Source: Brevundimonas sp.
GTDB lineage: Bacteria; Pseudomonadota; Alphaproteobacteria; Caulobacterales; Caulobacteraceae
Direction: 5' to 3'
DNA: 11,130 nt
NCBI GenBank assembly: GCA_031119155.1
Contig: JAVHYH010000104.1
Location: 1 to 11,130 of the forward strand
This document shows positions 7,639 through 11,130 of the stretch, piece by piece. Position 1 is the first letter of the stretch. Every line of letters begins with the position of its first letter. The position numbers and the translations under genes are program-made. Under the pieces are notes generated by a model. The model saw only the letters and a program-made list of their open reading frames with translations. It was not told the DNA's origin and ran no database searches.

Positions 7639-8742
7639 ATGGACCTGATTGATCGTTACCTGAATGCCGTCGCCGCCCAGCTGCCGCAGGACCAGCGGGC
7701 CGACATCGTCGCCGAGTTGCGCGAGATGATCCTGAGCCGGTTCGAGGAGAAGGAGGAGGCGCTGGGCCGTCCCCTGACCGAGGCCGAGCAGGAGGAGATC
7801 CTGCGCGACATCGGCCATCCGCTGGTGGTCGCCGCCCGCTATGGCTCGGGCCCGCAGCATGTGGTCGGGCCGGAGCTCTATCCCTGGTGGATCTTCGGGG
7901 TGAAGGCCGGCCTGATCGTCATCACCGCCATCGCCGTGCTGGGCGTGGTCGTACGGGTGATCGTTGGCGATGTGCAGACAGGTCAGGCCATCGGTCAGGC
8001 CTTCCACAGCGTGTTCACCAGCGCCATCACCCTGATCGGTTTCGCCACCCTCGGCGCCTTCGTCATCGAGCGCCAGAAGGAGAAGCCGCGCTTCCTGCGC
8101 GAATGGCGGGTCCGCGATCTGGGCGTGTTCGAGTTCGGTGCCAACCTGAACGCCGACGCCCTGTCGCGCGGCGTCAAACAGGGGAACTGGGGCGGGACGA
8201 CCGCCGGACGCAAGCGCGGCGTCTCGCCGACCGCGCGGGCGCTGGGCAGCGCCGTGGGCTGGGGCGTGGTGCTGATGTGGTGGAGCGGCTGGCTGCCGCT
8301 GATGCATGTCTCGCCCGCCGATCTGGGCACGGTGGTGGACGGCGTCGACTACGGCCGGATGCTGGCCCAGACCCATGCGCTTCTCTACTGGCCGCTGATC
8401 GCGTTGCTGCTGGTGCGGATCGCCTTCGACCTGACCCGCGCCATCCACACCAAGGGCGTGCGCTTCACGGCCCTGGGCGATACCGGCTTCGGGGCGGCGG
8501 AGGCGACGCTGTTTGGCTGGCTGTGGCTCTATTCGCCGATGTCGCCGGTGGTGTTCGTGCCGGACCTGCAGACCTTCATCGAGCGGGTGCGGGCTATGTT
8601 CGAAAGCGGCTGGTGGCCGCTGCCGACCATCCTGATGCTGTGCGTCGCCTTCGGCGTCGTGGTCGGGGTGTTCAAGGTCGTCGGCGCGCTGGGCCGACTG
8701 GTCACGGGACAGGACCGGCGCTTCCCCGACGCATCGAGCTGA
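7639..8742 (+). CDS. HAAS-like domain polytopic membrane protein, PadR-linked
   Basis: A 367-residue inner-membrane protein. Residues 1-70 form a charged helical cytoplasmic domain (MDLIDRYLNAVAAQLP, DIVAELREMILSRFEEKE, LGRPLTEAEQEEILRDIGHP, VAARY) that resembles the HAAS/DUF1700-type helical domain often encoded beside PadR. About six hydrophobic segments follow, near 84-108, 118-143, 202-224, 247-267, 288-307 and 327-349. A glycine- and charge-rich loop at 144-200 should be cytoplasmic. The start ATG follows AAGGGGA. It lies 25 bp after padR and is probably cotranscribed. In PadR pairs elsewhere the membrane partner is linked to envelope stress or efflux, but nothing here shows the specific role. 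Confidence 0.8.
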   Translation: MDLIDRYLNAVAAQLPQDQRADIVAELREMILSRFEEKEEALGRPLTEAEQEEILRDIGHPLVVAARYGSGPQHVVGPELYPWWIFGVKAGLIVITAIAVLGVVVRVIVGDVQTGQAIGQAFHSVFTSAITLIGFATLGAFVIERQKEKPRFLREWRVRDLGVFEFGANLNADALSRGVKQGNWGGTTAGRKRGVSPTARALGSAVGWGVVLMWWSGWLPLMHVSPADLGTVVDGVDYGRMLAQTHALLYWPLIALLLVRIAFDLTRAIHTKGVRFTALGDTGFGAAEATLFGWLWLYSPMSPVVFVPDLQTFIERVRAMFESGWWPLPTILMLCVAFGVVVGVFKVVGALGRLVTGQDRRFPDASS

Positions 8743-8791
8743 ACCCTCGGCCCTTAGGAATCTCCCGACCCGACCCGGCCCGAAATCAAAG

Positions 8792-8827
8792 CCCTCCCCC
8801 TCGATGGGGGAGGGTTGGGTGGGGGTG
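8792..8827 (+). repeat. REP-like palindromic element A
   Basis: A 9-bp perfect stem, CCCTCCCCC (8792-8800) and GGGGGAGGG (8806-8814), with loop TCGAT, followed by a G-rich tail TTGGGTGGGGGTG. No T-run follows, so it is not a classical intrinsic terminator for the gene ending at 8742, though the hairpin could stop transcripts or protect the 3' end. Element B at 8908-8947 is homologous and inverted. Confidence 0.8.
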
Positions 8828-8907
8828 GATGCAGACTGTGTGAGGACGTGGCGCGGGAGGCGTCATCGACCTCTCCAAACGCGCCATCCCTTTCAGCATC
8901 GCGCGCG

Positions 8908-8947
8908 CACCCCCATCCCCGACCCTTCCCCCGTCGAGGGGGAAGGG
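8908..8947 (-). repeat. REP-like palindromic element B, inverted relative to A
   Basis: A 10-bp perfect stem, CCCTTCCCCC (8923-8932) and GGGGGAAGGG (8938-8947), with loop GTCGA. Its reverse complement aligns with element A along the stem, the TCGA core of the loop and the tail (TCGGGGATGGGGGTG against TTGGGTGGGGGTG). The pair resembles a BIME-type arrangement; the roughly 80 bp between the two shows no gene. Confidence 0.8.
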
Positions 8948-9021
8948 AGAAGGGACAAGGGTTCTGACCTCCGCTGCACACCCATGTCCGAAAACCGCGA
9001 GCGTTCTCCTGCGCCCCGGCC

Positions 9022-9033
9022 TATCTTCCGCTC
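9022..9033 (+). promoter_or_regulatory. Possible -10 of a leaderless ada-like gene
   Basis: TATCTT at 9022-9027 lies 6 bases before the ATG at 9034, and there is no Shine-Dalgarno sequence in front of that ATG. If it is a -10 box, the transcript would begin at or next to the start codon. No good -35 is visible, which would fit a promoter needing an activator such as methylated Ada, but this is weak evidence. Confidence 0.3.
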
Positions 9034-10134
9034 ATGGAAAACCCCGCCGCACTCGATCAGGAGGCCTGCTATCGCGCCGTGCTGACGCGCGATGCGCGGT
9101 TTGACGGGCGGTTCTTCGGCTGCGTGAAGACGACGGGCATCTACTGTCGTCCGGTCTGTCCGGCGCGGACCCCCAAAAGAGAGAACATGATTTTCGTCGC
9201 CTCGGCGGCGGCGGCGGAGGAGGCGGGGTTTCGGGCCTGTCTGCGCTGTCGGCCCGAGACGGCCCCCGATATGGGCGCCTGGCGCGGGACGTCGAATACG
9301 GTCAGTCGGGCGCTGGCGCTGATCGAGGCGGGGGCTCTGGATGAGGGCGACGTGGACGCGCTGGCCGGGCGGTTGGGCGTGGGTGAGCGGCACCTGCGGC
9401 GCCTGTTCCGCCAGCATCTGGGCGCCGCGCCGGTCAGTGTGGCCCAGACCCGGCGGGTGCTGCTGGCCAAGGCCCTGATCCACCAGACCGACCTTTCGAT
9501 GGCGCAGGTGGCGCTGGCGTCGGGCTTCGGCAGCGTGCGGCGGTTCAATGAGACGTTTCAGGCGCTTTATGAGCGGCCGCCCTCGGCCCTGCGCCGTCGT
9601 GGCGAGCGGGCGCATGAGGGCGGGGTGGTGCTGAGCCTGCCCTATGCGCCGCCCTATGACTGGGACGCGATGCTGGCGGCGCTGGCCGGGCGCGGGGATG
9701 CGGTGGAGGGGCGGCGCTGGTCGCGGGCGCTGAGCCGGGAGATCGACGGGGCCGAGGGGTCGGTCTCGGTCGAGCCGGGCGAGCCGGGACGGGTCTCCGT
9801 CTGCGTCGAGACGACAGAGCTGAAGGCCCTGCCGGGCGTGCTGGCGCGGGTGCGGCGGGTGTTCGACCTGTCGGCGGACCCGGACGCCATCGCGCGCGAC
9901 CTCTCGGCGGATCCGGTGCTGAAGCCGCTGCTGGCGACGCGGCCGGGGCTGAGGTTGCCGGGCGACTGGGTCGATGACGGCGTGGAGCCGCCGAATGACC
10001 GCCTGAAGGATGATCGCCTGACCGCGCGCGCCGAGAGCTGGCGTCCGTGGCGGGCCTATGGGGCGCTGCACCTGGCCGTGGCCGGTGTGGACGCCGACGA
10101 TGTGATGGAGCGAGACGATGCCGAAGCCGCCTGA
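9034..10134 (+). CDS. Ada-type regulator with truncated AlkA (3-methyladenine glycosylase) region
   Basis: A 366-residue DNA alkylation response protein. Residues 1-80 are an Ada zinc domain with C38, C42, C69 and C72 at the same positions as in E. coli Ada (CVKTTGIYCRPVCPAR, FRACLRCRPE); C38 would accept methyl groups from phosphotriesters and switch on activation. Residues about 88-190 are an AraC-type helix-turn-helix pair (LAGRLGVGERHLRRLFRQHLG; MAQVALASGFGSVRRFNETF). From about 205 (LPYAPPYDWDAMLAALAGR) comes the AlkA N-terminal domain, up to RPGLRLPGDW (about 302-312). The helix-hairpin-helix glycosylase core that normally follows (about 120-130 residues, with LPGIGPWTA-like motif) is absent, and the sequence resumes at the family's C-terminal AESWRPWRAYGALHL (333-347). 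The frame is open throughout. Regulation may be retained, glycosylase activity probably lost (inference). It overlaps the ogt gene by 17 bases. Confidence 0.88.
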   Translation: MENPAALDQEACYRAVLTRDARFDGRFFGCVKTTGIYCRPVCPARTPKRENMIFVASAAAAEEAGFRACLRCRPETAPDMGAWRGTSNTVSRALALIEAGALDEGDVDALAGRLGVGERHLRRLFRQHLGAAPVSVAQTRRVLLAKALIHQTDLSMAQVALASGFGSVRRFNETFQALYERPPSALRRRGERAHEGGVVLSLPYAPPYDWDAMLAALAGRGDAVEGRRWSRALSREIDGAEGSVSVEPGEPGRVSVCVETTELKALPGVLARVRRVFDLSADPDAIARDLSADPVLKPLLATRPGLRLPGDWVDDGVEPPNDRLKDDRLTARAESWRPWRAYGALHLAVAGVDADDVMERDDAEAA

Positions 10135-10651
10135 AGCCGAGACCCTGACGCTGGATCGCGTGACGACGCCGGTGGGCGAGGTGCTGCTGATCACCGGGCC
10201 GGAGGGTGCGGTGCGGGCGCTGGACTTCGTCGGCTATGAGGACCGGATGCATCGGCTGCTGGCCCGGCACAGCCCGGGCGCGACGCTGGTCGAGGGGCGG
10301 GCGCCGGCAGCGGTGCGGTCGGCGGTCGAAGCCTATTTCGGCGGCGACCTGACGGCGCTGGACGACTTGCCTGTGAAGACCGGCGGGACGGTGTTCCAGA
10401 AGGCGGTCTGGGCCGCGCTGCGGGCCATCCCGGCGGGCGAGACGCGCACCTACGGCCAGCTGGCGACGGCCATCGGCTTGCCCAAGGCGGTTCGGGCGGC
10501 GGGGCTGGCGAACGGCCAGAACCCCATCGCGGTGATCGTCCCCTGCCACCGGGTGATCGGGGCGAACGGGACGCTGACGGGGTACGCGGGGGGGCTGGAG
10601 CGCAAGCGGTGGCTGCTGGCGCATGAGAAGGGATTAGGGATTGGGGATTAG
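10118..10651 (+). CDS. ogt: Methylated-DNA--protein-cysteine S-methyltransferase
   Basis: Suicide repair enzyme (177 residues) that transfers the methyl group of O6-methylguanine to its own cysteine. The C-terminal domain has FQKAVWAALRAIPAGETRTYGQLA, the helix-turn-helix with arginine finger (PKAVRAAGLANGQNP) and the active site VPCHRVIG with C143, then LTGYAGGLERKRWLLAHE. Only a short N-terminal domain precedes it, as in Ogt rather than Ada. The ATG lies inside the 3' end of the Ada-like gene and has GGAGCGAG before it, so the two are translationally coupled. The last six residues (GLGIGD) and the TAG stop come from the G-rich heptamer repeat that starts at 10629, so the native C-terminus has probably been replaced. 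Confidence 0.94.
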   Translation: MPKPPEAETLTLDRVTTPVGEVLLITGPEGAVRALDFVGYEDRMHRLLARHSPGATLVEGRAPAAVRSAVEAYFGGDLTALDDLPVKTGGTVFQKAVWAALRAIPAGETRTYGQLATAIGLPKAVRAAGLANGQNPIAVIVPCHRVIGANGTLTGYAGGLERKRWLLAHEKGLGIGD

Positions 10652-10736
10652 GGATTAGGGGCGGCACGAACCGAGCTTGGCCCTCTATGCTGGCCGTTTG
10701 CCCTTCCCAATCCCTAATCCCCAATCCCTAATCCCT
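10629..10736. repeat. Telomere-like G-rich heptamer array with an inverted copy
   Basis: The left arm (10630-10661) is four heptamers, GGGATTA, GGGATTG, GGGATTA, GGGATTA, then GGGG. The right arm (10706-10735) is its inverted counterpart. Bases 10629-10656 and 10709-10736 form a 28-bp perfect inverted repeat around a 52-bp spacer. Each G-rich strand has at least four GGG runs separated by 3-4 bases, which fits the G-quadruplex pattern. It lies between ogt and nadA, covers the ogt stop codon, and as a hairpin could end ogt transcription. Confidence 0.9.
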
Positions 10737-10739
10737 CCC

Positions 10740-10767
10740 TTGCATTCCTCCGGGATCGGCCTAGATT
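10740..10767 (+). promoter_or_regulatory. Putative nadA promoter
   Basis: TTGCATT at 10740-10746 and CCTAGATT at 10760-10767, 13 bases apart, approximate the Caulobacter housekeeping pattern (TTGACGS, 10-14 bases, GCTANAWC, quoted from memory). Transcription would start near 10774, exactly where the first nadA palindrome begins. Confidence 0.5.
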
Positions 10768-10774
10768 GTCCCTG

Positions 10775-10797
10775 CTTATGCTGAAAGTGAGCATAAG
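10775..10797. promoter_or_regulatory. Putative nadA operator 1
   Basis: CTTATGCT (10775-10782) and AGCATAAG (10790-10797) are a perfect 8-bp inverted repeat around GAAAGTG. It sits immediately after the predicted -10, where a bound repressor would block initiation. NAD biosynthesis genes in alphaproteobacteria are known to be repressor-controlled (for example NadQ or NrtR); I cannot assign which one binds here. Confidence 0.6.
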
Positions 10798-10842
10798 TCG
10801 GCGGGCGGGGTCACGGACCGGCCGCCGTTTCTCGGATCGGTG

Positions 10843-10863
10843 ATTTGCTCAGATCGAGCAAAA
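10843..10863. promoter_or_regulatory. Putative nadA operator 2 overlapping the ribosome binding site
   Basis: TTTGCTC (10844-10850) and GAGCAAA (10856-10862) form a perfect 7-bp inverted repeat with loop AGATC. In 21-bp register it matches operator 1: ATTTGCT-N7-AGCAAAA against TTATGCT-N7-AGCATAA. The right arm runs into the AAAGG ribosome binding site, so as RNA it could also affect translation. Confidence 0.5.
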
Positions 10864-10874
10864 GGATGATGGCG

Positions 10875-11130
10875 ATGGCGGACGGCATGTTCGGACTGTC
10901 GAAGGAACTGGAGCGGGAGACCGCGCCGGTGTGGGACAAGGTCAAGGACCACGTCACCCCGCTGGAGTGGCCCGGCTACGCCGCCCTGATCAGCGAGATC
11001 AACGCGCTGAAGAAGGAGCGCGACGCGGTCATCCTGGCCCACAACTACATGACCCCCGAGATTTTCCACGGGGTCGGCGACTATGTCGGCGACAGCCTGG
11101 GGCTGGCCAAGGAGGCCGCCAAGTCGAAGG
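10875..11130 (+). CDS. nadA: Quinolinate synthase, N-terminal part
   Basis: De novo NAD synthesis enzyme: a [4Fe-4S] protein condensing iminoaspartate with dihydroxyacetone phosphate to quinolinate. The visible 85 residues include VILAHNYMTPEIFHGVGDYVGDSLGLAKEAAKSK, the characteristic first domain with the HNY and GD(Y/F)VGDS motifs; the gene runs past the window end. Four in-frame ATGs (10866, 10869, 10875, 10887) are candidates. I choose 10875 because AAAGG at 10861-10865 is 9 bases before it, while the first two are too close. Two related palindromes upstream suggest repression by NAD status. NadB and NadC would be expected downstream, but this cannot be seen. Confidence 0.93.
   Translation, partial: MADGMFGLSKELERETAPVWDKVKDHVTPLEWPGYAALISEINALKKERDAVILAHNYMTPEIFHGVGDYVGDSLGLAKEAAKSK

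Noticed and set aside
8792..8814. Intrinsic terminator for the HAAS-like gene
   Set aside because: The hairpin is strong but is followed by TTGGGTGGGG rather than a T-run, and its homologue at 8908-8947 marks it as a repeat element.
8893..10194. A 433-codon open frame on the minus strand
   Set aside because: Antisense to the Ada-like gene and of low-complexity Arg/Pro/His composition. The plus strand carries the Ada cysteines and the AraC helix-turn-helix.
10629..10736. CRISPR array or true telomere
   Set aside because: Units are 7 bp with no spacers, and the array is internal with an inverted copy, so it is neither a CRISPR array nor a replicon end.

Overview
The window is about 11 kb of GC-rich, densely coding DNA from an alphaproteobacterium, most likely Caulobacteraceae (Brevundimonas- or Caulobacter-like). 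The basis is high GC with strong third-position bias, the long antisense shadow frames this bias creates, the protein families present, a nadA promoter resembling the Caulobacter housekeeping pattern, and GC-rich palindromic intergenic repeats. The genus is an inference from reading the sequence, not a database result.

Layout. Bases 1-71 are a perfect foldback palindrome that interrupts the minus-strand gene of a type I secretion ABC transporter (about 36-1462) exactly at its ABC signature; this looks like a contig-end artefact. Divergent from it is a tight two-gene operon: an ABC-2 type ATPase (1631-2509) and a 1192-residue fusion of a duplicated ABC-2 permease with an M1-type zinc metallopeptidase (2520-6098). 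Convergent with that is upp, uracil phosphoribosyltransferase (6095-6739, minus); the two opposing stop codons share one CTAG. A small two-helix membrane protein (6844-7146) follows. Next is a PadR repressor with its HAAS-like polytopic membrane partner (7284-8742), preceded by a cluster of operator-like palindromes.

A 291-bp intergenic region (8743-9033) holds two homologous REP-like hairpins in opposite orientation. It precedes a DNA alkylation repair operon: an Ada/AraC/AlkA-type protein whose AlkA catalytic core appears to be deleted in frame (9034-10134), overlapping an ogt-type methyltransferase gene (10118-10651). The 3' end of ogt runs into a telomere-like G-rich heptamer array with an inverted copy 52 bp away (10629-10736). 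The window ends in the first 85 codons of nadA (from about 10875), whose leader carries two related 21-bp palindromes 67 bp apart that look like operators.

How the genes work together. The ATPase and the permease-peptidase probably form one membrane complex with a periplasmic peptidase domain. PadR and the HAAS protein form a typical regulator/membrane-effector pair. The Ada-like protein would sense methylphosphotriesters and drive its own operon with ogt. The observations most worth a second look are the AlkA core deletion with a direct repeat at the scar, the permease-peptidase fusion, the paired nadA operators, the alanine substitutions in the Upp PRPP loop, and the palindromic repeats.
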